Source: Actinoplanes utahensis (GTDB lineage: Bacteria > Actinomycetota > Actinomycetes > Mycobacteriales > Micromonosporaceae). Taken from it: DNA of 64,000 nucleotides. The notes under the pieces were generated by a model that saw only the letters and a list, made by a program, of their open reading frames with translations, was not told the DNA's origin and ran no database searches. The stretch is from NCBI RefSeq assembly GCF_016862455.1, contig NZ_BOMZ01000071.1, forward strand, positions 1 through 64,000. The letters run 5' to 3'. The position numbers were made by a program, and so were the translations under genes. Below, piece after piece: positions 1-8,429 of the stretch; position 1 is the stretch's first letter; each line of letters opens with the position of its first letter.

Positions 1-175
1 TTCCGCGCGCCCCGCTTCCGCGCGCCCCGCTTCCGCGCGCCCCGCTTCCGCGCGCCCCGCTTCCGCGCGCCCCGCTTCCGCGCGCCCCCTTCCGTCCGCT
101 TGTGCGCCGTCCGCTTGTGCGCCCTCCGCACGGCCGCCGTCCGCTCGTGCGCCGTCCGCGCGTGTGCCGGCTGGA
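1..175. repeat. Tandem 15-bp repeats, two adjacent families
   Basis: Positions 1-89 are six head-to-tail copies of the 15-mer ttccgcgcgccccgc, the last one slightly altered. Positions 92-175 continue with about five degenerate copies of another 15-mer, cgtccgcttgtgcgc. The array runs off the left edge of the window, so its true length is unknown. No gene is evident from 1 to 310; the open frames across it are repeat-driven. Confidence 0.85.
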
Positions 176-310
176 TCAGCGCCCGTACCGTTCGGGCTCG
201 GGCCGGTCGCGAGATGTTCGCTCGGCAGACTTCGCCGGGAGCCGTTCCGGTCCGCGCGCTTTACTCCTGGGCCGAACGACCTTCGGTGCCGTGCCGCCGC
301 GAGGCCTGTG

Positions 311-916
311 ATGGACCAGTTGGATCAGCTGCTCGATGCGGCACGGCCCCTGCTGAGCAGGGTCGACGAGGTGCTGTCCACGGTCGGCGCCCCGGGCGGG
401 CATGACGTCTGGGCCGAGTTGCGCCGGGTGCGGCTGTTGCCCGGGGACGCGGCCCGGGCCGTGGCGGCGCTGCGCCCGGCAGTGATTCTGGAGACCGTTC
501 CCGAGTTGCGGGCCGCCACCCGGGTCTATGCGAGCCTGGCCGACGCGCTGCCGGGGCCGGGCGCCTGGTCGGGTGCGGCCGCCGAGGCCTACGAGCAGGC
601 TCGATGCCGAGCCGCCGAACATCTCAACGCCGGTGCCGGCAGCCTGGGCCAGCGGATGGAGGCGACGGCCGATCTCGCCGACGACCTGGCCGGCTGGATG
701 CTGCGCGCCCGCGACGACCTGGCGGACGTGATCGCCGACGTCTCCCGTACCACCGAAGCCATGATTCTCACCGGCGGCCCACACCCGCCGGGTGACACCG
801 CCACCGCGGCGGCAGCGATCGGGGCCGTGCTGCTGCGCACGGTCGCCGACAGCTACGACCGTGCGGAAGACCTGCTCAACAGCTCGGCCGGCCTGCAATC
901 ACCGCTGACCGCCTGA
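311..916 (+). CDS. WXG100-like hypothetical protein at the edge of the ESX region
   Basis: A 201-aa, predicted mostly helical, Ala/Leu-rich soluble protein without signal peptide or membrane segment. A PGAWSGAAAEAYEQ segment near residue 80 resembles the W-x-G turn of the WXG100/ESAT-6 helical hairpin, followed by a long amphipathic helix. The ATG at 311 is preferred because the frame upstream runs into repeat sequence and has poor codon use; a GTG lies directly before it. With ESX genes about 4 kb away, a role as secreted substrate or T7SS-associated protein is a reasonable inference. The exact family is not recognised. Confidence 0.6.
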   Translation: MDQLDQLLDAARPLLSRVDEVLSTVGAPGGHDVWAELRRVRLLPGDAARAVAALRPAVILETVPELRAATRVYASLADALPGPGAWSGAAAEAYEQARCRAAEHLNAGAGSLGQRMEATADLADDLAGWMLRARDDLADVIADVSRTTEAMILTGGPHPPGDTATAAAAIGAVLLRTVADSYDRAEDLLNSSAGLQSPLTA

Positions 917-1029
917 CATGCGGACCCGGCTCAATTCCCGGATTCCCGTGTCTGCGGACCCCGGTGACACGAGGCGCCTCGATGGTGTGCGGGTGGTGGT
1001 CTGCAGGCGCCAGCGGGCGTTACGTGCGG

Positions 1030-1110
1030 GCGTGCCTGACAGCCGGGCGCCGGGCGGGCGTGCATGACAGCCGGGCGCCGGCTTGCCGAGTGGTCGCCTG
1101 ACAGCCGGGA
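1030..1110. repeat. Three short direct repeats
   Basis: The core tgacagccgggcgccgg occurs at about 1036-1053 and 1064-1081, with a shorter copy near 1099-1110. They lie in the 263-bp non-coding gap between two convergent genes. Function unknown. Confidence 0.6.
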
Positions 1111-1179
1111 TGCGGCATTTGTCAGTGTTTACGACCCGTGAGTGTCCGATGTGGCCGGAGATGGTGGTGGTTCAGGTTG

Positions 1180-3252
1180 TCAGGGCTCGTTGCGGCGGCG
1201 GCGGGAGGTGAGGGCCACGGCGCAGATGCCGCCGAGGACCAGGCCGGCGCCGGCGATGATCAGGCCGATCACGCGGGGGCCAGTGATCGGGAGGCCGGTG
1301 CTGCCGGCTCCGGTGCCCGCGGGGGAGACGCCCTGGACGGAGTCGCTCGGGGTGGAGCGGCCCGGGGCGGAGTCGCCGCCGGTCGGCGCGACCGCGGCGG
1401 CTTCCAGCATGCCGATGCCGAGGTCGGCGACCACACCGGACGGTGCGTCAGCCTTGTTGCCGTTTTTGTCAGCATTACGCGTCAGGGTCATGCGGATCGC
1501 TGTCGCGCGGGCCGCGATCGCGTCGCCCTCGCGTGCCTGCCGGACCTCGCCCAACGAGACACGCAACGTCGATCCGGGCTTGGCGGTGGGTGCGGGCGCG
1601 TTTTCCGGCTCGCCGATGACCGGAAGTCGGGGAATCTTCGGCAACGGTAGATCTCCGACCGGCCCGATAGGTGCGGGCAGCGACTCCAGCGGACGCATCT
1701 CCTCACTCAGAGTGATGTCAATGTGATCACCAGCGGTGGTCAACCGGACCTGTTTGCCGCCGCGGCTGCTCACCTCCACGATTGCCGGCTGGTAATCGAC
1801 CCGGCCTTGCCGGTCCGCGGTCATGCTGGCCCGCAGTTCAGGGGCTCGCAGCACCCGAATCCGTACCTCGTTGTCGACCAGGCTGATCCGCCCGGCGGTG
1901 ATGGTCGCCGATGCCACGGTCTGTGTGATCCCGGCCCGCTGACGCAGGGCGGTGCCGCTACGGCTGGAGATCCTTTCCGGTACGCGTACCAGCGCCCCAC
2001 TTCCGCCCCCGGTCACGGTCACCCGGCTGATCTCGGCCGACGCCGCCGAGGCGTCCGCGGCCGCCGGATCGCACTCCATGCCGGTCGTCCATGCCGCCCG
2101 GGCCGTCAGCGCCCCGGCGCCGACCTTCACCGGCCCGAACTTCTTCGATCCGGTTCGCCGCTCGTTCGCCTTCGGGTTGACCGGCGGAGCCTGTTGAATG
2201 ACCAGGTCGGCGTCCTCCGCCCCGGCGACCCGCCCGTTCAGGATCCGTGCGGCGCCCGCCGATTGGACCGGTCCGCCGGAGAGGAGCACGCTCCGCGCAT
2301 CCCCGAGCCCGACATCGCCGACCACCCGCCCCTCAGCCCCACCTCCCGGTTTCCCGGCCTGCTTTCCAGCCTCGCCCCCTGGCTCCTCGGCCTGCTTCCC
2401 GGCAGCGTCCCTCCGATCCCCGGGCTCACGGGCCTGTTTTCCGGCCTCGCTCCCCTTGCCCTCGGCGGCGCCACCGCGCACCCCGGCCGTCCCGCCATGC
2501 ATCCGGGCCGCGCCACCGGGCATCCCGGCCGCACCGTTCTGCTTCCGCGTCGCGGGCGCCTGCGTTCCGGTTGCGGGGCTCTCGGACGTGGCCGGGGCAC
2601 TGGGCGTACCGGTCACACCGCGCTGCCGCCTTCCGGTGGGCTGGCCGATCACCTTGCTCTCGCCTGTCCGGCCGCCGGCGCGATCCGGCTCACCGAGCAC
2701 CTCTCCAGCGCCCTGACCGCCAGATCCGCTGCTCAGCTCACCGGCGTCCGGGCCGCCGGATCCGCTGGCCGGTGCGCCGGCGTCCTCGCCGCCGGGCCCA
2801 TTACTCAGATGACTGTCGCTCCGGCGATCCGAACCACCGCTGGGATCGGCGTCGTCGAAGGTTCCCCAGGCGGGCAGGGTTCGCGCCACATGCTCACCCC
2901 CGGAACCGCCGGGCCCGCCTCCCCGGGAAACGGCGCCGCTTCCACCCGTACCGGAAAGCGGTTTCGAAGAGCCGGAACCCCCGCTGTCGCCGGAAGCGGC
3001 GCTGCCCCCGCCCGTACCGGATGGTGATTTCGACGGGCCTTTGCCGGCACGGTTCTTCGGCGACTCGGGTCGGCGTTCGGCGGCGGGGCCGAGGTCGAGC
3101 CGGTCGATCCGGAGCAGTTCCGCTCCCGATTGCGCCGCGTAGTGGTCCGGCCGATCGCACGTTGCCGGGGCGGCGAAGGCCGGCTGCGGAGCGGTCAGCG
3201 TGCCCGCGAATCCGAGCGCTACGACACTGGCGGCCACCGACCTGGGAGTCAT
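1180..3252 (-). CDS. Secreted, sortase-anchored surface protein (SCO1860-like)
   Basis: 690 aa. It has an N-terminal signal peptide (about residues 1-28, ending AFA-AP). A Cys/Asp-containing conserved start follows, then a roughly 250-residue Gly/Ser/Ala/Lys-rich low-complexity region (about 60-310), then a beta-rich domain containing repeated S/T-V-T segments. The C-terminus is a textbook cell-wall sorting signal: LPITG at 654-658, a hydrophobic helix and an RRRR tail. It should be exported by Sec and covalently linked to peptidoglycan by a sortase. The architecture matches the actinobacterial family I recall as SCO1860-like LAETG-anchored proteins, but here the motif is LPITG. It is convergent with the WXG-like gene to its left. 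The substrate or function is unknown. Confidence 0.75.
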   Translation of the reverse strand: MTPRSVAASVVALGFAGTLTAPQPAFAAPATCDRPDHYAAQSGAELLRIDRLDLGPAAERRPESPKNRAGKGPSKSPSGTGGGSAASGDSGGSGSSKPLSGTGGSGAVSRGGGPGGSGGEHVARTLPAWGTFDDADPSGGSDRRSDSHLSNGPGGEDAGAPASGSGGPDAGELSSGSGGQGAGEVLGEPDRAGGRTGESKVIGQPTGRRQRGVTGTPSAPATSESPATGTQAPATRKQNGAAGMPGGAARMHGGTAGVRGGAAEGKGSEAGKQAREPGDRRDAAGKQAEEPGGEAGKQAGKPGGGAEGRVVGDVGLGDARSVLLSGGPVQSAGAARILNGRVAGAEDADLVIQQAPPVNPKANERRTGSKKFGPVKVGAGALTARAAWTTGMECDPAAADASAASAEISRVTVTGGGSGALVRVPERISSRSGTALRQRAGITQTVASATITAGRISLVDNEVRIRVLRAPELRASMTADRQGRVDYQPAIVEVSSRGGKQVRLTTAGDHIDITLSEEMRPLESLPAPIGPVGDLPLPKIPRLPVIGEPENAPAPTAKPGSTLRVSLGEVRQAREGDAIAARATAIRMTLTRNADKNGNKADAPSGVVADLGIGMLEAAAVAPTGGDSAPGRSTPSDSVQGVSPAGTGAGSTGLPITGPRVIGLIIAGAGLVLGGICAVALTSRRRRNEP

Positions 3253-3403
3253 GGATGAGGGGTCCTTTCGAGCCGTGGAGCGTCTACGGGACTGGCCAAC
3301 GACTGTCGATTGGGCCGGTTGCGCGGCATCTATGCGACAACCCTCGCGGGTAGTTCAAATCCGGCATTTGGTGCGGCTGCCGAAGCGTCGTAGGGTTGGT
3401 CGC

Positions 3404-4258
3404 ATGGGCATGCTGTGCGCGGTCAGCTTCAACCGGTACGGCCGCCTCTACTACCTCGACCCGGCCGGCTTCACCCCGGCCGTCGGTGACCGCGTTCTGG
3501 TGCCCACCGACGACGGTCCCGAGGTGGCGGAGTGCGTCTGGGCGCCGCAATGGGTCGACGAGGACACCTCGGGCTTTCCGAAAGTGGTCGGCCTCGCCGT
3601 CGACGCGGACCTGCGCCGCGACGAGACTCTGCGCAAACGCAAGGCCGAGGCCAAGGTCGCCGCGAAGAAACTGATCAAGGCGCACGACCTGCCGATGAAG
3701 GTCGTCGCCGTGGACCACGTCCTGGACTCCCCGGGCAGTGGCGGCGCCCGCACCACGATCTATTTCACCGCGCCACACCGGGTCGACTTCCGCTCCCTGG
3801 TCCGCGACCTGGGCGCCACCCTGCACTGCCGGGTCGAGCTGCGGCAGCTCTCGGCCCGAGACTCGGCCCGCGTCCAGGGCGGTATCGGCTCGTGCGGCCG
3901 GGATCTTTGTTGCGCCACGTTCCTGACCGATTTTGAACCGGTGACCATCCGGATGGCGAAAGATCAGGACCTGCCGCTCAACCCGCTGCGCATCTCCGGC
4001 GCGTGCGGTCGCCTGATGTGCTGCCTCAAATACGAGCACCCGCTCTACCAGGCGTTTCAGGCATCCGCCCCGGCCGTCGGCACCCGCGTGACGACTCCCG
4101 AGGGGGACGGCCGTGTGGTCGCGCACAGCGTGCCGAAGGACTCGGTGGTGGTGCGCCTGGATGCCGACGGCTCCCGCTGCTCGTGCTCCCGAGCTTCGGT
4201 CTGCGCGCCGCGCCAGGCTCACGACGCCCATTACAACCCCTCTTCGGGTACGCCGTAG
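3404..4258 (+). CDS. PSP1/RicT-like stage 0 sporulation family protein
   Basis: 284 aa. The PSP1 domain covers roughly residues 1-140. It is followed by two cysteine clusters, CGRDLCC (164-170) and CGRLMCC (201-207), the ligand set used by RicT/YaaT-type proteins to hold [4Fe-4S] clusters. In Bacillus the RicT complex stimulates RNase Y-dependent RNA processing; in actinobacteria the partner is less clear. It lacks a signal peptide. The start at 3404 gives MGMLCAVSF, the usual family start; an ATG at 3410 is also possible. It is monocistronic, divergent from the surface-protein gene on its left. Confidence 0.85.
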   Translation: MGMLCAVSFNRYGRLYYLDPAGFTPAVGDRVLVPTDDGPEVAECVWAPQWVDEDTSGFPKVVGLAVDADLRRDETLRKRKAEAKVAAKKLIKAHDLPMKVVAVDHVLDSPGSGGARTTIYFTAPHRVDFRSLVRDLGATLHCRVELRQLSARDSARVQGGIGSCGRDLCCATFLTDFEPVTIRMAKDQDLPLNPLRISGACGRLMCCLKYEHPLYQAFQASAPAVGTRVTTPEGDGRVVAHSVPKDSVVVRLDADGSRCSCSRASVCAPRQAHDAHYNPSSGTP

Positions 4259-4508
4259 GCGTTGATTCGACCGTCCCGTCCCGTCGCGCCGGACGCCGTC
4301 CCCGCCGACCGGCTCGCTGACCGGGGTCACGGGCCTGCCCGTTCCTCCGAACCGCGCCGCACCGACCGTTCCCGGTCTGTCGCGCTCCCATCGTTCCGGC
4401 TGCCGGACTCCCATCGCATGATCAACTGCGTGACCGAGGGGGCACGCAGTGTCGCATCGAGCGGCTACGATGGTCCGCGCATCCGACTCGGGCAGTGAGG
4501 GGAGCGGC

Positions 4509-4844
4509 ATGAAGTTCGATATGGGAACACCCACGCTGGGCAATCTGGCACGGCAGACGCAGGGCGCGTCGGACGACCTCGGTGCGCTGATCCGGCAGTT
4601 GATCGTCGCGGCCGAGCCGCTGCAGGGCAACTTCAACGGAGCCGGGCGCCAGGCGTTCGACGGTTTCAAGGCCAACGCCGACGCGATCACCGCCGAGCTC
4701 AACTCGTCGCTCAACGCGATTCTCGGCGGGCAGAGCGGCATGGACACCGCTTTCGGTCAGGGCGACACCGAGATGGCCGACAACGCGTCATCGGCGCAGG
4801 GCTCCGCCAATTTCGATTCGGCCCGGTTCTCCGGCCTCCGCTGA
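4509..4844 (+). CDS. WXG100/ESAT-6-like small protein
   Basis: 111 aa, predicted helix-turn-helix hairpin of the WXG100 superfamily; the turn is FNGAGRQAF near residue 40, so the tryptophan is replaced by phenylalanine. A good ribosome site (gaggggag) precedes the ATG. It opens the operon 4509-7603 with two more small helical proteins and a large effector. That is the arrangement expected for T7SS partner proteins that chaperone or target a toxin. Which ESX machine exports it is inferred from the eccC/eccD genes 6-12 kb away. Confidence 0.75.
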   Translation: MKFDMGTPTLGNLARQTQGASDDLGALIRQLIVAAEPLQGNFNGAGRQAFDGFKANADAITAELNSSLNAILGGQSGMDTAFGQGDTEMADNASSAQGSANFDSARFSGLR

Positions 4845-4849
4845 TCCGC

Positions 4850-4978
4850 CGGCCTCCGCCTTGTCTGGCCTCCGCCTTCTCTGACTTCCGCTTTCTCTGG
4901 CCTCCGCTGAATTCCCGGCCTACGCCGATTCTCCGGCTTCGCCGGACGAGCCGATTCTCCGGCCCTCGCCGGACGAGA
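4850..4978. repeat. Degenerate direct repeats between two WXG100 genes
   Basis: About four copies of a 16-17 bp unit around tctggcctccgcctt (4850-4915) are followed by two copies of gattctccggc-tcgccggacga (about 4927-4976). The array fills the gap between two co-directional genes. No coding potential. Confidence 0.6.
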
Positions 4979-4988
4979 GGAATCGATC

Positions 4989-5294
4989 ATGACGTTGGAC
5001 CGTCGCAGTTTCGACACCGGCACGTCCCAGCAGGTGCAGGGTGACCTCGCGGGCATCATCGCCCGTCTCGAGGCCACCATCGCGCAGCGCAGCGCGGACG
5101 TCGCCGCGGCCATGTCGGACTTCCAAGCCGACGGCGTCTCCGAGGAGTACCGGACCGTCGAGGACCGGTGGAACCGGGCCGCCAACGAGGTCCGGCAGAT
5201 CATCGACCTGGTCAAGACGACCATGGTGCGCAACGACGAGACCGCCGGGACGACGCTCGCACGGGCCCGTGCCGCCGTGCAGGGCATCGGCTGA
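4989..5294 (+). CDS. WXG100-family helical protein
   Basis: 101 aa, nearly all predicted alpha-helix with heptad-like spacing. The central segment VEDRWNRAANEVRQI carries a tryptophan in the expected inter-helix region, so it is a plausible ESAT-6/CFP-10-like protein that dimerises with the 4509 product. A ribosome site (gagaggaa) precedes the ATG. It is the second gene of the effector operon, 24 bp upstream of the next gene. Confidence 0.72.
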   Translation: MTLDRRSFDTGTSQQVQGDLAGIIARLEATIAQRSADVAAAMSDFQADGVSEEYRTVEDRWNRAANEVRQIIDLVKTTMVRNDETAGTTLARARAAVQGIG

Positions 5295-5318
5295 CCGACC
5301 TCGGGAGGGAGCACGAGC

Positions 5319-5678
5319 GTGAGCGCGTGGGACATCTCCCCCAATGGAGTTCGCGGGGTGCTGACCCGGACCCAGGGGGTCGCCATGGAGTTCGACGGCC
5401 ACATGAACAACCTCAACGCCGCCGTGCAGGGAGCAGGCGCCCAATGCAGTTCCGGCATCGTGGGGGAGGCGATCGCCGGGTTCTTCGAATCGGCGAAATC
5501 GAACATCGAGTTCGTGTTCACCCGTACCAATGCCTGCCTCAACGCCGCCGCCCAGGCGACCAACGCCTATGTCGACGGTGACCTGGAGATGGCGGGCAAT
5601 GCTCAGGCCTCGGCCACGGCCGCGCCGAATCCGGCCGCGGTCATGCCGCGCGGACCGGGCCGGGCGATGGCCGAATGA
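5319..5678 (+). CDS. DUF6507-like small T7SS-associated protein
   Basis: 119 aa. It begins MSAWDISPNGVRGVL, the opening I associate with DUF6507 proteins, which sit beside WXG100 genes and polymorphic toxins in Streptomyces and relatives. It is helical with a Pro/Ala tail. The GTG start at 5319 follows cgggaggga at good spacing. Its stop overlaps the start of the large effector by 4 bp (ATGA), so translation is probably coupled. It likely acts as a targeting or chaperone partner of the effector; this is inference from context. Confidence 0.7.
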   Translation: MSAWDISPNGVRGVLTRTQGVAMEFDGHMNNLNAAVQGAGAQCSSGIVGEAIAGFFESAKSNIEFVFTRTNACLNAAAQATNAYVDGDLEMAGNAQASATAAPNPAAVMPRGPGRAMAE

Positions 5679-7603
5679 TCAATCCGGCTGAGATCCCGCA
5701 GATCCCCGGCGACATGGAAGCCCTCGCCGGGCACGCCGGCGCCATCACGAAGGTCGGCGCCGACTTCGCCGGCACCGGCCAGCGGGTCAACGCGACCTGG
5801 CAGGGGCTGGCCGCCTTCTACCGGGCGCCGGAGGCGGCGCAACTGTTCGCCGCCACCGGCCCGGTGCAGAGCGTGTCCGGGTCGGTCGGCGAGGACATCG
5901 AGGCGGTCGGCGCCGCCCTGACCGCGTACGCCGCCGAGGTCGCCGAGATCAAACGACAGCTCGCCACCCTGCAGTCACAGGCCGGCGGTTTCGTGAACTC
6001 GGTCGCCGGCGACGACGACTGGCGCGAGGACGAGGGCAAGGTCGACCAGCACAACGGGCTCATCCAGGCGGTGAACACCCAGGTCGCCGCGTTCTTCGAG
6101 GCACAGCGTCGGTGCGCCAACACGATCAACGCGCTGTACGGCGGCCGGCAGTACCGGGCCGAGAACGGCGACGGCCAGGTGCAGGACGGGGAGTACGGTT
6201 TCACCGCCGAGATCCTCGCCGCCGCCGCCGGCGAAGACGACGTCCTGCCCTGGGGCGACTCCGAGGAACACGACCGAGGCTTCCTCGGCGACGTAGGCGG
6301 CTACTTCGGCGGCGTCGGCGAAAGCTTCACGAACATGGTCGGCGACCTCGGCTCCCTGATCGGCCGCGACCCGGAGACCGGCGGGTGGAGCTGGTCCAAC
6401 GCCGGTAACGCATGGAAAGGCGTCGGCACCTTCGGGTACTCCCTGGTCACCTACAGCAATCCGATCACCATCATGGTCGACCAGACCGTCGGAATGCCCG
6501 GCCTGGACCGTCGCGAGGCCGGCAACCTGCTGCTCGGCGCGGGCAAGAGCATCATCGCGTACGACGAGTGGGGCGAGGACAACTCCCGCGCCGCCGGCAT
6601 GGCCACCTTCAACATCGTGTCCGCCATCGTCGGCACCAAGGGCGCCGGCGCGAGCCTGCGCGGCGCCGGAACCGCCGCCACCGCGGTCCGTGGCAGCGCC
6701 GCCGCGGCGAAGATCAGCAGCGGCCTGATCCGCGCCGGCAACTGGATCGACAACCTGCCCAGCGCGGCCCAGATCGCCACCAACATCAGCAACAAACTCA
6801 ACATCCACATCCCGAAGTTCACCTTCGGCCCGATCCCCGCTTTCGCCGACGGCGTTTCAGGCAGCGGCGGCCACCGCTTCGACGTGGAGATGCCACCCCA
6901 GCGCGGACCGGGCACGGTCAACATGGACACCGGCAACGGCTCCGGCAGTTCCAGCCCAGGCAGCGTAGATACAGGAACACATGGCAACAATGGACATGGC
7001 AGCGATGGGCAAACCCCTGGTGATGGTAAGTCAGATACCGCTGGATCAAATCAGAATTCGATAATCGGTAATGAGGGTGCTGCAAGTGACGTCGGTGATG
7101 CGAGGCCGGACGAGATTCCTACCGATGGAGACAGCTCCAATGGTGACGGCATTGAGTCGCAAACGCCCACGCAGAGGCTAGAAATTGTTAAGCGCTACCC
7201 CTTGTTGGATGTTCCGCTTGGTAGGGACCCTGGAGACGGGCCTGATTGGGCGGAAGGTGCTAAAGAAATGAATGTCTATACCGATTCCAGTAAGGCGAGG
7301 CGAATAACTGATGTAGATAGGGTTGCCGAGGGTGTCCTATGGGAGGAGAAGAGTGCAGTAAACGCGGTTGACAGGAAGACGGGTGCCGATGGAACCGCAA
7401 CTTGGATTTCGCGAAATATCGACTCCAAAATAAGTAAATATCTTGATGCGCGAGTGCATATTCCGCATTACAGCAACGCGCCCATCGGGTTCTCCTTCAC
7501 TAAATCGGGCGTCGACCCTGCTTTCCGGGCGGCAGTGGAGCGTGCTGTGGAGGGGCATAGACTGGCGAACCCCGGCGTCGATATCAGGGTGAAGTGGAGT
7601 TGA
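5675..7603 (+). CDS. Polymorphic-toxin-like T7SS effector with nuclease-like C-terminus
   Basis: 642 aa. Residues 1-150 form a WXG/LXG-type helical export domain (WQGLAAFYRAPEAAQLF near residue 47). Residues 180-390 are Gly-rich with hydrophobic stretches. Residues 395-500 are a Ser/Gly/Asn/Asp-rich linker, and 505-642 a compact C-terminal module. That module carries VLWEEKS (554-560), an E-x-K arrangement typical of the PD-(D/E)XK nuclease fold, then a Lys/Arg-rich helix (SRNIDSKISKYLDAR). From about 6960 the DNA becomes clearly AT-richer with rare codons, a sign that the tip was acquired separately. Toxin activity is inferred; the linker and tip are not assigned to a named family. The putative immunity gene begins 2 bp after its stop. 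Confidence 0.75.
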   Translation: MINPAEIPQIPGDMEALAGHAGAITKVGADFAGTGQRVNATWQGLAAFYRAPEAAQLFAATGPVQSVSGSVGEDIEAVGAALTAYAAEVAEIKRQLATLQSQAGGFVNSVAGDDDWREDEGKVDQHNGLIQAVNTQVAAFFEAQRRCANTINALYGGRQYRAENGDGQVQDGEYGFTAEILAAAAGEDDVLPWGDSEEHDRGFLGDVGGYFGGVGESFTNMVGDLGSLIGRDPETGGWSWSNAGNAWKGVGTFGYSLVTYSNPITIMVDQTVGMPGLDRREAGNLLLGAGKSIIAYDEWGEDNSRAAGMATFNIVSAIVGTKGAGASLRGAGTAATAVRGSAAAAKISSGLIRAGNWIDNLPSAAQIATNISNKLNIHIPKFTFGPIPAFADGVSGSGGHRFDVEMPPQRGPGTVNMDTGNGSGSSSPGSVDTGTHGNNGHGSDGQTPGDGKSDTAGSNQNSIIGNEGAASDVGDARPDEIPTDGDSSNGDGIESQTPTQRLEIVKRYPLLDVPLGRDPGDGPDWAEGAKEMNVYTDSSKARRITDVDRVAEGVLWEEKSAVNAVDRKTGADGTATWISRNIDSKISKYLDARVHIPHYSNAPIGFSFTKSGVDPAFRAAVERAVEGHRLANPGVDIRVKWS

Positions 7604-7604
7604 T

Positions 7605-8122
7605 GTGGGTAAGAACATCAGCGTTGACGGGCGAGTGGTCTGGGATCCGGCGCTGCGGGTGGCGCAACTGTTCCAAGCCCAACTCGCTGCGGTAGAAGAA
7701 GTGCTGGGAGTCGCCAGTGGAGTCGATGAGCCCATCGACGATGAGATTGAGATCGATTGGCCGGTTTTCGAGGCATTCGTCCGCCATCTTCTGGAGACAT
7801 TGGCGACCACTGGCCATCCGGTTATGCATCTGTTGTTGGAGGGATTGGCCGAAACCTGTGTTGGTGTGCATCACGCTGCAACGGATTCCCGAATAGATGC
7901 TCCCACTGCGGTTGATGATTTGGTCGATCGCGCGATAAAGCTGCCGTTCCGGCCATCCTGAATAAGGTGCGATGCGATCTTGCGCACTCCGATGCCGTGG
8001 AACGCCCGGTTGTGCTGGCAGCACTCGGAGATGCCGTTCCGCGCCTGGATGCTCGTACCGGACAGATCGCCGTCGGCGTGGTCGGGGCCTCCACCGCGCT
8101 CTTGATGGCGGACCCGACCTGA
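7605..8122 (+). pseudogene. Putative immunity gene for the effector, apparently frameshifted
   Basis: The GTG at 7605 opens an acidic protein (about 118 aa to a stop at 7959-7961) directly behind the effector. In another frame, coding quality resumes at 7919-7958 and continues to a TGA at 8120-8122. It reads DKAAVPAILNKVRCDL and then PVVLAALGDAVPRLDA, with high GC3. Joining the two frames near 7935 gives one protein of about 171 aa. So the gene is either frameshifted in the genome or in the assembly, or the short form is functional. Position right after a toxin tip, acidic composition and AT-richer start fit a cognate immunity protein. No family was recognised. Confidence 0.55.
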
Positions 8123-8397
8123 GCAGCGGGCAGGGATAGGGAAGCCGTAAGCCTGCAGCACCGCAGCCAGAGCCTCGTAGGGCTGGCCCGGGCCGTCATC
8201 CAGACGATGCCGGCGGGCGCCGCCCCGCAGACCGGCCCCGCAACCGGCGGCGTCACCCCGGCGACCGGCGCGGCCTGCGGGCTGACCAGGATGGCGGACG
8301 GCAACGCCGGCACCCCGTGCGCGGACCGCCGACCCGTCCATGATGCGCAGCGATGATCATGCTGCGGCTGGCTGCGGCCACCTCGTCGGCAAGGACA
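8123..8397 (-). pseudogene. Duplicated, decayed 3' end of the DUF6177-like gene
   Basis: This stretch is clearly homologous to 9553-9842, the 3' end of the intact leftward DUF6177-like gene. It shares blocks such as ccgtaagcctgcag, gcctcgtagggctggcccg and ccacctcgtcggcaagg. In the minus frame it still reads DDGPGQPYEALAAVLQAYG, almost identical to the functional protein's C-terminus. Frame changes and lack of a start show it is a remnant. Divergence of roughly a quarter of the bases means it is old or came from a relative. Confidence 0.85.
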
Positions 8398-8429
8398 GGA
8401 ACGCTATAGAGCAGGGGGTTGGGGTGATC

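Noticed and set aside
1..175. CRISPR array
   Set aside because: The 15-bp units abut directly with no spacers, and no cas gene is present.
3284..4747. Long minus-strand frame across the RicT-like and WXG100 genes
   Set aside because: Antisense to genes with clear motifs and ribosome sites.
7871..8341. A 156-codon minus-strand gene in the immunity zone
   Set aside because: Only the stretch matching the DUF6177 C-terminus is meaningful; the rest is frameshifted remnant or antisense to the immunity gene.
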